Positions 18,476 through 28,208 of a stretch of DNA of 64,000 nucleotides are shown here, piece after piece. The stretch is from Buttiauxella agrestis ATCC 33320. GTDB lineage: Bacteria > Pseudomonadota > Gammaproteobacteria > Enterobacterales > Enterobacteriaceae. Position numbers and translations under genes: made by a program. The stretch lies in the NCBI RefSeq assembly GCF_000735355.1, contig NZ_JMPI01000011.1, forward strand, positions 1 to 64,000, read 5' to 3'. The notes under the pieces were generated by a model. The model was not told where the DNA came from. It did not search any database and saw nothing but the letters and a program-made list of their open reading frames with translations. The first letter of the stretch is position 1. Every line of letters starts with the position of its first letter.

Positions 18476-21400
18476 GTCGCTGGAAGAAGATAAGCCTCGC
18501 GGTGTTGGTTTTTGTGGTGCTGCTGATTGGCGCCGTGGGTTTCCTGGTGGGGACAACCACCGGGCTACACGTATTATTTAATGCCGCTAACCGCTGGGTA
18601 CCGGGTTTAGATATCGCCAGTGTTACAGGTGGCTGGCGTAATCTGACCATCAAAGGGCTGCGCTACGAACAACCGGGCGTGGACGTTCGGGCGGGTGAGG
18701 TTAACCTCGCGGTTAAACTCGGCTGTCTGCGTGACAGCAGCCTGTGCGTGAATAATCTCTCGCTCAAAGATATCGACGTGGTTATCGACAGCAAAAAAAT
18801 GCCGCCGTCGGCCCCGGTTCAGGAAGAAGACTCCGGCCCGCTCAATCTCACCACACCGTATCCCATCACGTTAAGCCGCGTGGCGCTCAATAACGTCAAT
18901 ATCAAAATTGATAACACTACCGTTTCGGTGATGGAATTTACCTCGGGCCTTAACTGGCAGGAGCGTAATCTGACGGTCACGCCGACCAACCTCGAAGGCT
19001 TATTGATTGCCTTGCCAAAGGTCGCCAAAGTCGCTCAGGAACAGGTGGTCGAACCGAAAATTCAGAACCCGCAGCCGGAAGAGTTGCCGCTGGGCGAAAC
19101 GCTCAAGCAACTGTTTGAAAAGCCTGTTTTGCCAGAAATGACCGATGTGCATTTGCCGTTGAACCTGAATATTCAGGAGTTCCGTGGCTCGCAACTGCGC
19201 CTGACGGGTGACACCGATTTGCTGGTCAGCAGCCTGTTGCTGAAAGTCAGCAGCATCGACGGTTCCCTGAAGCTTGATGCGCTGGATGTCGACTCCTCAC
19301 AAGGTATCGTCAATGCCACCGGGAGCGCGGAACTGCGCGACAAATGGCCAGTCGATTTGACGCTCAATACCACGCTGAATATCGACCCGATAAAAGGCGA
19401 AAAGGTGAAGATGAAAATTGGCGGGGAATTGCGGGATGTGCTGAAAGTCGGCATGAATCTCTCAGGCCCGGTCGATATGGAACTCACCGCGCATACGCAA
19501 CTTGCCGAAGCCGGTTTGCCGCTTAATCTCGAAGTGCTGAGCAAGCAGCTTTACTGGCCGTTTACCGGCAAAAAGGAGTATCAGGCCGATAACCTTAAGC
19601 TGAAATTCAGCGGAAAAATGACTGACTACACGCTGTCATTGCGCACCGATGTGAAAGGCGAGCAAATCCCGCCAGCCACCATCACGCTTGACGCTAAAGG
19701 CAATGAGCAACAGCTCAATCTCGACAAACTGCGCGTGGCGGCTTTGCAGGGCAACACCGACCTGAAAGCAGTGCTCGACTGGAGCAAAGCCATTAGCTGG
19801 CGCGGCGAGCTGAAACTCGACGGCATCAACACGGCGAAGCAATTCCCTGACTGGCCTGCCAAACTCGATGGCCTGGTGAAAACCAGCGGCAGTTTGTACG
19901 GCGGGAGTTGGCAGGTGGATGTGTCTGACCTGAAACTCGCCGGTAACGTCAAAAATAACAAAGTGAATGTCGCCGGGAAGCTCAACGGCAACAGCTACAT
20001 GCAGTGGAAGATCCCTGGCCTGCACATTGAACTGGGGCGCAATAGCGCGGATGTCAAAGGTGAACTGGGCCAGAAAGATTTGGCACTGGATGCCACCATT
20101 GACGCGCCTAATCTCGACAACGCACTGCCAGGTCTGGGCGGCACGGCGAAAGGCACGATTAAAGTGCGCGGCGATGTGAAAGCACCGCAGTTGCTGGCGG
20201 ATGTCACGGCGAATAATTTGCGCTGGCAGGAGCTTTCGATTGCACGTGTTCTGCTGAAAGGGGACGTGAAGTCCACCGATCAAATTGCGGGCACTCTGGA
20301 TTTACGCGTTGAGCGAATTTCCCAGCCGGGCGTTGATCTTAGCCTTGTGACGCTGGCCGCAAAAGGTTCTGAAAAACAGCATCAGCTGCAAGTGCGAATT
20401 CAGGGGGAGCCGGTTTCCGGGCAGTTAGATTTGAGTGGCAGCTTCTCTCGCGAAGAAGAACGCTGGCGCGGCAATCTCAGCAACACGCGCTTTGAAACGC
20501 CGGTTGGCCCGTGGTCTTTGAACCGTTCTCTGGCGCTCGATTACCGCAACAAAGAGCAGAAAATCAATATTGGCGCGCATTGCTGGACGAACCCGAATGC
20601 TGAACTTTGCGTGCCGCAGCCGATTGACGCTGGTGCGAAAGGGCGGGCGTTGGTCAATCTGAACCGCTTTGATTTGGCGATGCTCAAACCGTTTATGCCA
20701 GCCGATACGCAGGCGGTAGGCACGTTCAGTGGCCGGGCGGATGTCAGCTGGGATGCGGAATCTGAAGGCTTGCCGCAGGGTTCTGTGACGCTCGCGGGCA
20801 ACGGCGTTAAAGTCACGCAGATGGTGAACGATAGCCCGCTGCTGGTGGCATTCGACACGCTTAATTTGAATGCGGAACTCAAAAACAACCAGGCGAAGTT
20901 GGGCTGGTTGATTCGTGTTGCTCAAAACGGTCAGTTCGACGGCCAGGTTCAAATTAGCGATCCGCAGAACCGCCGCAATCTCGCCGGTAATGTGAATATG
21001 CGCAACTTTGATTTGGCTATCGCCAACGCGGTGTTCGCCCGGGGGGAAAAAGCCGCTGGCAAACTTAACGCCAATTTACGCCTCGCGGGCAATGCCGAGC
21101 GACCACAAATCTTCGGCCAATTGCAGCTTAATGGCGTGGATGTTGACGGCAACTTTATGCCGTTCGATATGCAGCCAAGCCAGCTTGCCATGAACTTTAA
21201 TGGTATGAACTCGACGCTTGCGGGAACGGTGCGCACCAAACAGGGCGATATTGCCCTGAGCGGCGATGCGGACTGGACGCAAATCGACAACTGGCGAGCG
21301 CGGGTGGCGGCGAAAGGCAATAAGGTGCGCATTACGGTGCCGCCAATGGTACGACTCGATGTGTCGCCGGATGTTGAGTTTGTCGCCACGCCAAGTCTGT

Positions 21401-22248
21401 TTACGCTTGATGGCAGCGTCGATATTCCATGGGCGCGAATTGTGGTGCATGACGTTCCGGAAAGCTCGGTGGGGGTATCCAGCGATGAAGTGATGCTGGA
21501 TAAAGATCTGAAACCCGTTAAACCGCAAACGGCGGGGATCCCGATCAACAGCAATCTGGTGATCCACGTCGGCAACAATGTGCGTCTGGATGCATTTGGC
21601 CTGAAAGCGCGCTTAAGCGGCGATTTGAAAATGGTGCAGGATCGCCAGGGCTTAGGCTTGAACGGGCAGATCAATATTCCAGAAGGGCGCTTCCATGCTT
21701 ACGGGCAGGATCTGATTGTGCGCAAAGGCGAGCTGTTATTCTCAGGCCCGCCGGATCAACCTTTGCTGAATATCGAAGCGATTCGTAACCCGGAATCCAC
21801 AGAAAACGACGTTATTGCTGGTGTTCGTGTCACAGGATCGGCTGATGAGCCAAAAGCTGAAATATTTTCTGATCCTGCCATGTCACAGCAAGAAGCCTTG
21901 TCCTACCTGCTTCGCGGGCAAGGTTTAGACAGTTCTGGCGACGATGGCAACGCCATGACGTCAATGCTTGTGGGTCTGGGGGTTGCACAAAGTGGGCAGG
22001 TTGTGGGTAAAATCGGCGAGACGTTTGGCGTAAGCAATCTGGCGCTTGATACCGCAGGGGTGGGGGATTCCTCACAAGTGGTGGTCAGTGGCTATGTACT
22101 GCCAGGTCTCCAGGTGAAATATGGAGTGGGTATTTTTGACTCATTGGCGACACTAACACTGCGTTATCGCCTGATGCCTAAGCTGTATCTGGAAGCGGTG
22201 TCTGGTATCGATCAGGCACTTGATCTGCTTTATCAGTTTGAGTTTTAG
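18472..22248 (+). CDS. tamB: Translocation and assembly module inner-membrane protein TamB
   Basis: A 1258-residue AsmA-like protein, close to the 1259 residues of E. coli TamB. One N-terminal signal anchor (about 6-28) holds it in the inner membrane. A very long repetitive beta-rich periplasmic region follows, and the C-terminal DUF490 domain (about 900-1258) carries the TamA-binding end. It spans the periplasm as a lipid-binding groove. The start codon overlaps the tamA stop, giving translational coupling. Confidence 0.96.
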   Translation: MSRWKKISLAVLVFVVLLIGAVGFLVGTTTGLHVLFNAANRWVPGLDIASVTGGWRNLTIKGLRYEQPGVDVRAGEVNLAVKLGCLRDSSLCVNNLSLKDIDVVIDSKKMPPSAPVQEEDSGPLNLTTPYPITLSRVALNNVNIKIDNTTVSVMEFTSGLNWQERNLTVTPTNLEGLLIALPKVAKVAQEQVVEPKIQNPQPEELPLGETLKQLFEKPVLPEMTDVHLPLNLNIQEFRGSQLRLTGDTDLLVSSLLLKVSSIDGSLKLDALDVDSSQGIVNATGSAELRDKWPVDLTLNTTLNIDPIKGEKVKMKIGGELRDVLKVGMNLSGPVDMELTAHTQLAEAGLPLNLEVLSKQLYWPFTGKKEYQADNLKLKFSGKMTDYTLSLRTDVKGEQIPPATITLDAKGNEQQLNLDKLRVAALQGNTDLKAVLDWSKAISWRGELKLDGINTAKQFPDWPAKLDGLVKTSGSLYGGSWQVDVSDLKLAGNVKNNKVNVAGKLNGNSYMQWKIPGLHIELGRNSADVKGELGQKDLALDATIDAPNLDNALPGLGGTAKGTIKVRGDVKAPQLLADVTANNLRWQELSIARVLLKGDVKSTDQIAGTLDLRVERISQPGVDLSLVTLAAKGSEKQHQLQVRIQGEPVSGQLDLSGSFSREEERWRGNLSNTRFETPVGPWSLNRSLALDYRNKEQKINIGAHCWTNPNAELCVPQPIDAGAKGRALVNLNRFDLAMLKPFMPADTQAVGTFSGRADVSWDAESEGLPQGSVTLAGNGVKVTQMVNDSPLLVAFDTLNLNAELKNNQAKLGWLIRVAQNGQFDGQVQISDPQNRRNLAGNVNMRNFDLAIANAVFARGEKAAGKLNANLRLAGNAERPQIFGQLQLNGVDVDGNFMPFDMQPSQLAMNFNGMNSTLAGTVRTKQGDIALSGDADWTQIDNWRARVAAKGNKVRITVPPMVRLDVSPDVEFVATPSLFTLDGSVDIPWARIVVHDVPESSVGVSSDEVMLDKDLKPVKPQTAGIPINSNLVIHVGNNVRLDAFGLKARLSGDLKMVQDRQGLGLNGQINIPEGRFHAYGQDLIVRKGELLFSGPPDQPLLNIEAIRNPESTENDVIAGVRVTGSADEPKAEIFSDPAMSQQEALSYLLRGQGLDSSGDDGNAMTSMLVGLGVAQSGQVVGKIGETFGVSNLALDTAGVGDSSQVVVSGYVLPGLQVKYGVGIFDSLATLTLRYRLMPKLYLEAVSGIDQALDLLYQFEF

Positions 22249-22250
22249 TA

Positions 22251-22595
22251 ATGCGAATATTTGTTTACGGCAGTTTAAGACGCAAGCAAGGTAACAGCCA
22301 CTGGATGACAAACGCCCAGTGGCTTGGGGAGCATCATGTCGAAAACTACGCTTTATACAGCCTCGGCCACTATCCGGGCGTCGTCCCGGGTGAAGGTTCC
22401 GTGATGGGTGAAGTGTATCGAATTGATGCGTCCACACTCTCTGAGCTGGATGCTCTTCGCACCAAAGGCGGGGAGTACAAACGCCAGCTCATTCAGACCC
22501 CATACGGCAGCGCATGGATGTACGTTTACCAAAGGCCGGTGGATGGCCTTACCCTCATCGAAAGCGGTGACTGGCTGGATAAAGATCAGTATTAG
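22251..22595 (+). CDS. ytfP: Gamma-glutamylcyclotransferase-like protein YtfP
   Basis: A 114-residue cytoplasmic protein of the gamma-glutamylcyclotransferase-like fold. The N-terminal FVYGSLRR motif is the nucleotide- or glutamyl-binding loop typical of the family (YGSL), and GEVYRIDASTLSELDALR matches the core. The precise reaction of YtfP is not established. It starts two bases after the tamB stop, so it is part of the tam transcript as in E. coli. Confidence 0.92.
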   Translation: MRIFVYGSLRRKQGNSHWMTNAQWLGEHHVENYALYSLGHYPGVVPGEGSVMGEVYRIDASTLSELDALRTKGGEYKRQLIQTPYGSAWMYVYQRPVDGLTLIESGDWLDKDQY

Positions 22596-22604
22596 TGACT
22601 TCTC

Positions 22605-22635
22605 AGGTCGGATTAGCGAAAGCGACATTCGACAT
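22605..22635. repeat. Degenerate REP-like unit
   Basis: The segment AGGTCGGATTAGCGAAAGCG followed by ACATTCGAC resembles the single units at 4119 and 15843 with several changes. It lies between ytfP and the following terminator. Confidence 0.55.
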
Positions 22636-22643
22636 AAGCTGCA

Positions 22644-22674
22644 TAAAAAAACACCGCCATTTGGCGGTGTTTTC
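22644..22674. terminator. Bidirectional terminator between ytfP and ppa
   Basis: The stem ACACCGCC/GGCGGTGT has seven A residues on its left and TTTT within its right end. The hairpin therefore has a T run on each strand and can end both the tam transcript and the convergent ppa transcript. Confidence 0.88.
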
Positions 22675-22697
22675 ACAAGCATTCAGCGAGGCGAGAA

Positions 22698-23225
22698 TTA
22701 CTTCTTAGCGCGCTCGAAGGAAGCAACGATTTCAGCTTTAGCCGCTTCAGCATTGTCCCAACCTTCAACTTTAACCCATTTGCCTTTTTCGAGCGCTTTG
22801 TACTGCTCGAAGAAGTGGGAGATCTGCGCTTTTAGCAGTTCTGGCAGGTCGTTCACATCTTTAATGTGATCGTATTCTTTGCTCAGTTTGGTGTGCGGAA
22901 CGGCAACCAGCTTGGCATCTTCGCCCGCTTCGTCAGTCATTTTCAGCACGCCAACTGGACGGCAACGAATCACAGAACCTGGTTGCAGTGGGTATGGCGT
23001 TGGAACCAGAACGTCAACCGGGTCACCGTCTAAAGACAGGGTATGGTTGATGTAGCCGTAGTTGCACGGATAGAACATCGCGGTGGACATGAAACGGTCA
23101 ACAAACAGCGCGCCGGTGTCTTTATCAATTTCATATTTGATAGGATCAGCGTTCGCTGGGATTTCGATAACAACGTAGATGTCTTCCGGCATATCTTTGC
23201 CCGCAGGGACGTTGAGTAAGCTCAT
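22698..23225 (-). CDS. ppa: Inorganic pyrophosphatase
   Basis: A 175-residue cytoplasmic enzyme that hydrolyses pyrophosphate and drives biosynthetic reactions. The signature DGDPVDVLV supplies the metal-binding aspartates, and the rest is almost identical to E. coli Ppa, one residue shorter at the C-terminus (ends RAKK). The start is placed at 23225 ([20 protein letters not shown]), preceded by AAAGGAAAAAGAC; the frame runs on upstream to 23453 without family similarity. It is divergent from ytfQ. Confidence 0.97.
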   Translation of the reverse strand: MSLLNVPAGKDMPEDIYVVIEIPANADPIKYEIDKDTGALFVDRFMSTAMFYPCNYGYINHTLSLDGDPVDVLVPTPYPLQPGSVIRCRPVGVLKMTDEAGEDAKLVAVPHTKLSKEYDHIKDVNDLPELLKAQISHFFEQYKALEKGKWVKVEGWDNAEAAKAEIVASFERAKK

Positions 23226-23387
23226 GTCTTTTTCCTTTAAACTGATGTCATTCAAGTGCCGCGTATTATAGCTAACTCGATTTAAATGTCTTCGCCTCTT
23301 TTTGCCTTCACTTCTTAGCCGCAACCGTTTCCAGAACCTTCCGACAACGGGAAAATCCATAAACATAGCCATATTCTTTATAAAATT

Positions 23388-23403
23388 GTGTAAGCGGTTA
23401 CAG
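23388..23403. promoter_or_regulatory. GalR/GalS-type operator upstream of ytfQ
   Basis: GTGTAAGCGGTTACAG fits the LacI-family gal operator pattern GTGnAAnCGnTTnCAC except at the last base. It is centred about 120 bp upstream of the ytfQ start in the ppa/ytfQ divergent gap. GalR control of ytfQ has been reported in E. coli, which supports the reading. The remaining part of the 293-bp gap shows no other clear element. Confidence 0.7.
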
Positions 23404-23518
23404 CCATGCGCATGACTTGTTTGAAGTGTGATGTAACTCATTCTGTTAGCCACTATGTCGTCTATAGTTTTCTCGAAGGTCAGGTATTAACCAACAATAA
23501 CCCTACGAGGATGTACCT

Positions 23519-24475
23519 ATGTGGAAGCGCTTACTTTTGGTCTCTGCTGTCTCCGCAGCTATGTCGTCTATGGCGATAGCTGCTCCGTTAACGGTCGGAT
23601 TTTCGCAGGTAGGATCTGAATCCGGTTGGCGTGCGGCAGAAACGTCGGTTGCAAAGAGCGAAGCTCAGAAACGTGGCATCACGCTGAAAATCGCTGATGG
23701 ACAACAAAAACAAGAAAACCAGATTAAAGCAGTGCGTTCATTCATTGCCCAGGGCGTTGACGCTATCTTCATCGCACCAATCGTCGCCACGGGCTGGGAG
23801 CCAGTACTACAAGAAGCAAAAGAGGCAAAAATCCCGGTATTCCTGCTCGACCGTAATATCGATGTAAAAGACAAATCGCTGTACATGACGGTAGTGACCG
23901 CCAACAACGTGCTGGAAGGCCAGTTGATCGGCGAGTGGCTGCTCAAAGAGCTTAACGGTAAACAATGTAACGTGGTTGAGCTGCAAGGCACCGTGGGCGC
24001 AAGCGTGGCAATCGACCGTAAGAAAGGTTTTGCCGACGCCATTTCTAAAGCGTCTAACGTGAAAATCATTCGTTCCCAGTCTGGCGACTTTACCCGCAGC
24101 AAAGGTAAAGAAGTCATGGAAAGCTTCATCAAAGCCGAGAACAACGGCAAAAACATCTGCATGGTTTACGCGCATAACGATGACATGGTGATCGGTGCTA
24201 TCCAGGCCATTAAAGAAGCGGGCCTGAAACCAGGCAAAGACATTCTGACCGGTTCAATCGATGGCGTGCCGGATATCTACAAAGCGATGATCGATGGCGA
24301 AGCTAACGCCAGCGTAGAGCTGACGCCAAACATGGCCGGCCCGGCGTTTGACGCGCTCGAGAAGTTCAAAAAAGACGGCACCATGCCGGAAAAAGTGACC
24401 ATCACCAAGTCTACTTTGTATCTCCCGGATACCGCGAAAGAAGAGCTTGAGAAGAAAAAATCGATGGGCTACTAA
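23519..24475 (+). CDS. ytfQ: Galactofuranose ABC transporter, periplasmic binding protein
   Basis: A 318-residue periplasmic sugar-binding protein. Residues 1-21 are the signal peptide (cleavage after SMAIA or AIAA). The mature part is a two-lobe ribose/galactose-binding fold with the typical stretches VGFSQVGSESGWRAAE, DAIFIAPIVATGW and TGSIDGVPDIYKAM. The E. coli protein binds galactofuranose and, less well, galactopyranose. It is separated from its ATPase gene ytfR by a large palindromic element, which may allow more binding protein than membrane components to be made. Confidence 0.96.
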   Translation: MWKRLLLVSAVSAAMSSMAIAAPLTVGFSQVGSESGWRAAETSVAKSEAQKRGITLKIADGQQKQENQIKAVRSFIAQGVDAIFIAPIVATGWEPVLQEAKEAKIPVFLLDRNIDVKDKSLYMTVVTANNVLEGQLIGEWLLKELNGKQCNVVELQGTVGASVAIDRKKGFADAISKASNVKIIRSQSGDFTRSKGKEVMESFIKAENNGKNICMVYAHNDDMVIGAIQAIKEAGLKPGKDILTGSIDGVPDIYKAMIDGEANASVELTPNMAGPAFDALEKFKKDGTMPEKVTITKSTLYLPDTAKEELEKKKSMGY

Positions 24476-24484
24476 GCTGCTTTA

Positions 24485-24565
24485 CCCCTCACCCTAACCC
24501 TCTCCCCAAGGAGAGGGGACCGATCGGTTTTCTCCCTCTCTTTGGGGAGAGGGCCGGGGTGAGGG
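24485..24565. repeat. CCCTCACCC/GGGTGAGGG palindromic element in the ytfQ-ytfR gap
   Basis: The left arm is CCCCTCACCCTAACCCTCTC and the right arm GGGAGAGGGCCGGGGTGAGG, in inverted orientation. Each arm carries a small inner hairpin (CTCTCC...GGAGAG). The whole 81 bp can fold into one long stem. Copies occur at 29771, 59850 and 62996, and a partial one at 1. Confidence 0.88.
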
Positions 24566-24596
24566 CGTCCGGACTTGTAGCGTGCAGAGGACAATA

Positions 24597-26099
24597 ATGA
24601 ACACCAACAACAATCAGGAAATTCTGCGCACGGAAGGCTTATCGAAACATTTCCCAGGGGTTAAGGCACTAGACAAAGTGGACTTCAGCCTCAATCGCGG
24701 CGAAATCATGGCGCTACTGGGCGAAAACGGAGCAGGGAAATCAACGCTAATCAAAGCGTTAACCGGTGTTTATCAGCGCGATAGCGGCAATATTTACCTC
24801 GAAGGTGAGCTTATCTCACCAAAGAATACAGCCCATGCCCAACAGCTTGGCATCGGCACGGTGTATCAGGAAGTGAACCTGCTGCCGAATATGTCGGTGG
24901 CGGATAACCTGTTTATTGGCCGCGAGCCGCGTCGCTTTGGGTTTATACAACGCAAAGAGATGGAAAAGCGCGCCACCCGGCTGATGGAATCCTACGGGTT
25001 TTCGCTGGATGTCGCTGAGCCACTGAACCGCTATTCCGTGGCGATGCAGCAAATCGTCGCGATTTGCCGGGCCATCGATCTGTCGGCCAAAGTGCTGATC
25101 CTCGATGAACCTACCGCCAGCCTCGACACCAAAGAAGTCGAAATGCTGTTCACCCTGATGCGTCAGCTGCGCGATCAGGGCGTCAGCCTGATCTTCGTCA
25201 CCCACTTCCTCGATCAAGTTTATGAAGTCACCGATCGCATCACCGTGCTGCGTAACGGATCATTTGTTGGCACGCGTAATACCCGGGATCTGCCGCAGAT
25301 CGAACTGGTGAAAATGATGCTGGGGCGTGAACTGGAAACTAACGCCCTGAACCGTGCGGGCCGCACTTTACTGAGCGACAAACCGGTCGCCGCGTTTAAA
25401 GATTTCGGCAAGAAAGGGGTGATCAACCCATTCGATCTGGAAGTCCGTCCAGGGGAGATCGTCGGGCTGGCGGGATTATTAGGATCCGGTCGCACCGAAA
25501 CCGCCGAAGTGATATTTGGGATCAAGCCCGCAGACAGCGGTAACGCGTGGATCAAAGGCAAGCAACAATCGCTGCGATCGCCGCATAAAGCCTCGTCGCT
25601 CGGCATTGGTTTTTGCCCGGAAGACAGGAAAACCGACGGTATTATTGCCGCCGCCTCGGTACGTGAAAACATCATTCTGGCATTGCAGGCCCAGCGCGGC
25701 TGGCTGCGGCCGATTCCGAAGCGTGAACAGTATCAGATAGCAGAACGGTTTATCCGCCAGCTGGGAATCCGCACGCCTGGCCCGGATCAACCGATCGAAT
25801 TTCTCTCTGGCGGCAATCAACAAAAAGTTCTGCTGTCGCGGTGGCTGCTAACTAAACCGCAATTCCTGATCCTCGATGAACCGACGCGTGGGATAGACGT
25901 TGGCGCACATGCCGAAATTATCCGCCTGATCGAAACCTTATGTGCCGATGGTCTGGCGCTGCTGGTTATTTCTTCCGAACTCGAAGAGCTGGTGGGTTAC
26001 GCGGATCGCGTGATCATCATGCGTGACAGGCAACAAGTGGCAGAGATCCCGCTCGCAGAGCTTTCCGTATCGGCAATTATGAATGCCATTGCGGCATAA
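24597..26099 (+). CDS. ytfR: Galactofuranose ABC transporter, double ATPase subunit
   Basis: A 500-residue protein with two ABC ATPase halves, as usual for monosaccharide importers of the RbsA/MglA type. The first half has a normal Walker A (GENGAGKST, 42-50) and Walker B (LILDEPTAS) but a degenerate signature (YSVAMQQIVAI). The second half has a degenerate Walker A region (GLLGSGRTE), an intact signature (LSGGNQQKV) and a Walker B (LILDEPTRGID). This asymmetry is normal for the family. The start is the ATG at 24597 after AGAGGACA. Confidence 0.96.
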   Translation: MNTNNNQEILRTEGLSKHFPGVKALDKVDFSLNRGEIMALLGENGAGKSTLIKALTGVYQRDSGNIYLEGELISPKNTAHAQQLGIGTVYQEVNLLPNMSVADNLFIGREPRRFGFIQRKEMEKRATRLMESYGFSLDVAEPLNRYSVAMQQIVAICRAIDLSAKVLILDEPTASLDTKEVEMLFTLMRQLRDQGVSLIFVTHFLDQVYEVTDRITVLRNGSFVGTRNTRDLPQIELVKMMLGRELETNALNRAGRTLLSDKPVAAFKDFGKKGVINPFDLEVRPGEIVGLAGLLGSGRTETAEVIFGIKPADSGNAWIKGKQQSLRSPHKASSLGIGFCPEDRKTDGIIAAASVRENIILALQAQRGWLRPIPKREQYQIAERFIRQLGIRTPGPDQPIEFLSGGNQQKVLLSRWLLTKPQFLILDEPTRGIDVGAHAEIIRLIETLCADGLALLVISSELEELVGYADRVIIMRDRQQVAEIPLAELSVSAIMNAIAA

Positions 26100-26109
26100 G
26101 GAGTAACAC

Positions 26110-27141
26110 GTGATGCCTCGTTCATTGCCGCAAACGGATGCTGAAAAGCCAAAGCGAAATTTCCGCTGGCCGCCGGGTATTCCGCAGTTAGTCGCCCTGG
26201 TGCTGGTGCTATTGGTTGATAGCCTGGTCGCTAACCATTTCTTTGATATCGTGGTGCAAAACGGACGCCTGTTCGGCAGCCCGATAGACATTCTTAACCG
26301 TGCGGCACCGGTCGCATTATTGGCGATTGGCATGACGCTGGTGATCGCCACCGGCGGTATTGATCTTTCCGTTGGTGCGGTGATGGCGATTGCCGGTGCG
26401 ACTGCCGCGACGTTAACCGTCGACGGACACAGCCTGGCAGTGGTGATCCTGGCGTCACTGGGCGTCGGCATTCTGGCCGGATTGTGGAACGGTATTCTGG
26501 TCGCCATCCTCAAGATCCAGCCGTTTGTCGCCACCCTGATTCTGATGGTCGCCGGGCGCGGTGTGGCGCAACTTATCACCGCCGGGCAAATCGTTACGTT
26601 CAACTCGCCCAACCTTTCATACCTTGGCAGCGGTGCGCTGTTCTTCTTCCCGACGCCGGTGATTATCGTGCTGGCAACGCTGCTGCTCTTCTGGCTGTTT
26701 ACCCGTAAAACGGCACTGGGCCTGTTTATTGAATCGGTCGGAATTAACATTCGTGCGGCGAAGAACGCCGGGGTGAATACGCGCCTCGTCGTGATGCTCA
26801 CTTACGTGCTGAGTGGCCTGTGCGCCGCTATCGCCGGGATTATCGTGACCGCCGATATTCGCGGTGCCGATGCCAATAACGCCGGATTGTGGCTGGAACT
26901 GGACGCCATTCTGGCGGTGGTTATCGGTGGCGGTTCGCTGATGGGCGGACGCTTTAACATCGCGCTTTCGGTGATTGGGGCGCTGATTATTCAGGGGATG
27001 AACACCGGCATTCTGCTCTCTGGTTTTCCGCCTGAGCTTAATCAGGTGGTGAAAGCGGTGGTCGTGATGTGCGTGCTGATTGTTCAGTCACCGCGTTTTA
27101 TTGCTTTGCTCAAAGGACTCCGTCGCCATGATCAAACGTAA
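26110..27141 (+). CDS. ytfT: Galactofuranose ABC transporter permease YtfT
   Basis: A 343-residue RbsC-type permease with about eight to ten membrane segments and the conserved loop GMTLVIATGGIDLSVGAVM. The first codon is GTG at 26110, directly followed by ATG, as the family N-terminus MMPxSLP suggests; GGAG lies nearby upstream. It pairs with YjfF to form the transmembrane channel. It overlaps yjfF by 14 bases. Confidence 0.95.
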   Translation: MMPRSLPQTDAEKPKRNFRWPPGIPQLVALVLVLLVDSLVANHFFDIVVQNGRLFGSPIDILNRAAPVALLAIGMTLVIATGGIDLSVGAVMAIAGATAATLTVDGHSLAVVILASLGVGILAGLWNGILVAILKIQPFVATLILMVAGRGVAQLITAGQIVTFNSPNLSYLGSGALFFFPTPVIIVLATLLLFWLFTRKTALGLFIESVGINIRAAKNAGVNTRLVVMLTYVLSGLCAAIAGIIVTADIRGADANNAGLWLELDAILAVVIGGGSLMGGRFNIALSVIGALIIQGMNTGILLSGFPPELNQVVKAVVVMCVLIVQSPRFIALLKGLRRHDQT

Positions 27142-28129
27142 CTTGCCGTTGATGATTACCCTGGCGGTGTTTGTGCTGGGGTATCTGTACTGCCTGACGC
27201 AATTCCCCGGTTTTGCCTCAACGCGGGTAATTTGCAACATTCTGACTGATAACGCATTTCTGGGGATTATTGCTGTTGGCATGACGTTTGTGATCCTCTC
27301 CGGCGGCATCGATCTGTCCGTCGGTTCAGTGATCGCCTTTACCGGCGTATTCCTCGCCAAAGCGATTGGCTTCTGGGGATTATCGCCGCTGGTGGCTTTC
27401 CCGCTGGTGCTGCTGATGGGCTGCGCATTCGGCGCGTTTATGGGGTTGTTGATTGATGCGCTGAAAATCCCGGCGTTTATTATTACGCTTGCCGGGATGT
27501 TCTTCCTGCGCGGGGTCAGTTACCTGGTGTCCGAAGAGTCGATTCCGATTGATCACCCGATTTACGACACGCTGTCTAACCTTGCCTGGCGCATTCCCGG
27601 CGGGGGGCGATTAAGTGCCATGGGCCTGCTGATGCTGGCCGTGGTAGTGATTGGTATTTTCCTTGCTCACCGCACTCGTTTTGGCAATCAGGTGTACGCG
27701 ATTGGCGGCAACGCCACGTCGGCCAACCTGATGGGGATTTCCACGCGCAGCACAACGATTCGCATTTATATGCTTTCAACCGGGCTTGCCACGCTCGCTG
27801 GAATTGTGTTTTCACTCTATACCTCAGCGGGTTATGCGCTGGCGGGAATGGGCGTGGAGCTGGACGCGATTGCCTCGGTGGTTATCGGAGGCACGTTGTT
27901 AAGCGGCGGCGTGGGAACTGTGCTCGGCACTTTATTTGGCGTGGCGATTCAGGGGCTGATTCAGACCTATATTAACTTCGATGGCACGCTCAGCTCCTGG
28001 TGGACGAAAATCGCCATCGGCATTTTGCTGTTTATTTTCATTGCCCTACAGCGCGGCCTGACGGTGCTGTGGGAAAACCGCCAAAGCTCGCCAGTGAAGC
28101 GCATTAACGTGACGCCTGGTCAAAGTTAA
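27128..28129 (+). CDS. yjfF: Galactofuranose ABC transporter permease YjfF
   Basis: A 333-residue RbsC-type permease, the partner of YtfT. The family loop GMTFVILSGGIDLSVGSVI and the region GVELDAIASVVIGGTLLSGG are both present. The ATG at 27128 gives the E. coli-like start MIKRNLPLMITLAVFVLGYL; this overlaps the ytfT end by 14 bases, so the two subunits are probably translated in coupled fashion and equal amounts. Confidence 0.95.
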   Translation: MIKRNLPLMITLAVFVLGYLYCLTQFPGFASTRVICNILTDNAFLGIIAVGMTFVILSGGIDLSVGSVIAFTGVFLAKAIGFWGLSPLVAFPLVLLMGCAFGAFMGLLIDALKIPAFIITLAGMFFLRGVSYLVSEESIPIDHPIYDTLSNLAWRIPGGGRLSAMGLLMLAVVVIGIFLAHRTRFGNQVYAIGGNATSANLMGISTRSTTIRIYMLSTGLATLAGIVFSLYTSAGYALAGMGVELDAIASVVIGGTLLSGGVGTVLGTLFGVAIQGLIQTYINFDGTLSSWWTKIAIGILLFIFIALQRGLTVLWENRQSSPVKRINVTPGQS

Positions 28130-28140
28130 ATCGCTTTGCC

Positions 28141-28167
28141 TAAGGTTTCCCCGGTGATGGTCGATAA
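28141..28167 (+). promoter_or_regulatory. Sigma-28 (FliA) type promoter for the chemoreceptor gene
   Basis: TAAGGTTT and GTCGATAA are separated by exactly eleven bases. The enterobacterial FliA consensus is TAAAGTTT-N11-GCCGATAA, so each box has a single mismatch. It ends 41 bp before the chemoreceptor ATG. This ties the gene to the flagellar late class. Confidence 0.85.
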
Positions 28168-28208
28168 CACTTCAATCGTTTCTATCGTTCTGTCACCGGG
28201 AAAAGAGC

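Noticed and set aside
20949-21674. Long open frame of 241 codons on the minus strand
   Set aside because: It is antisense to tamB, which is intact and conserved. The translation is low in complexity and typical of shadow frames.
24485-24565. CRISPR-like repeat array
   Set aside because: The copies are widely dispersed single palindromes without regular spacing or spacers, and no cas genes are present.
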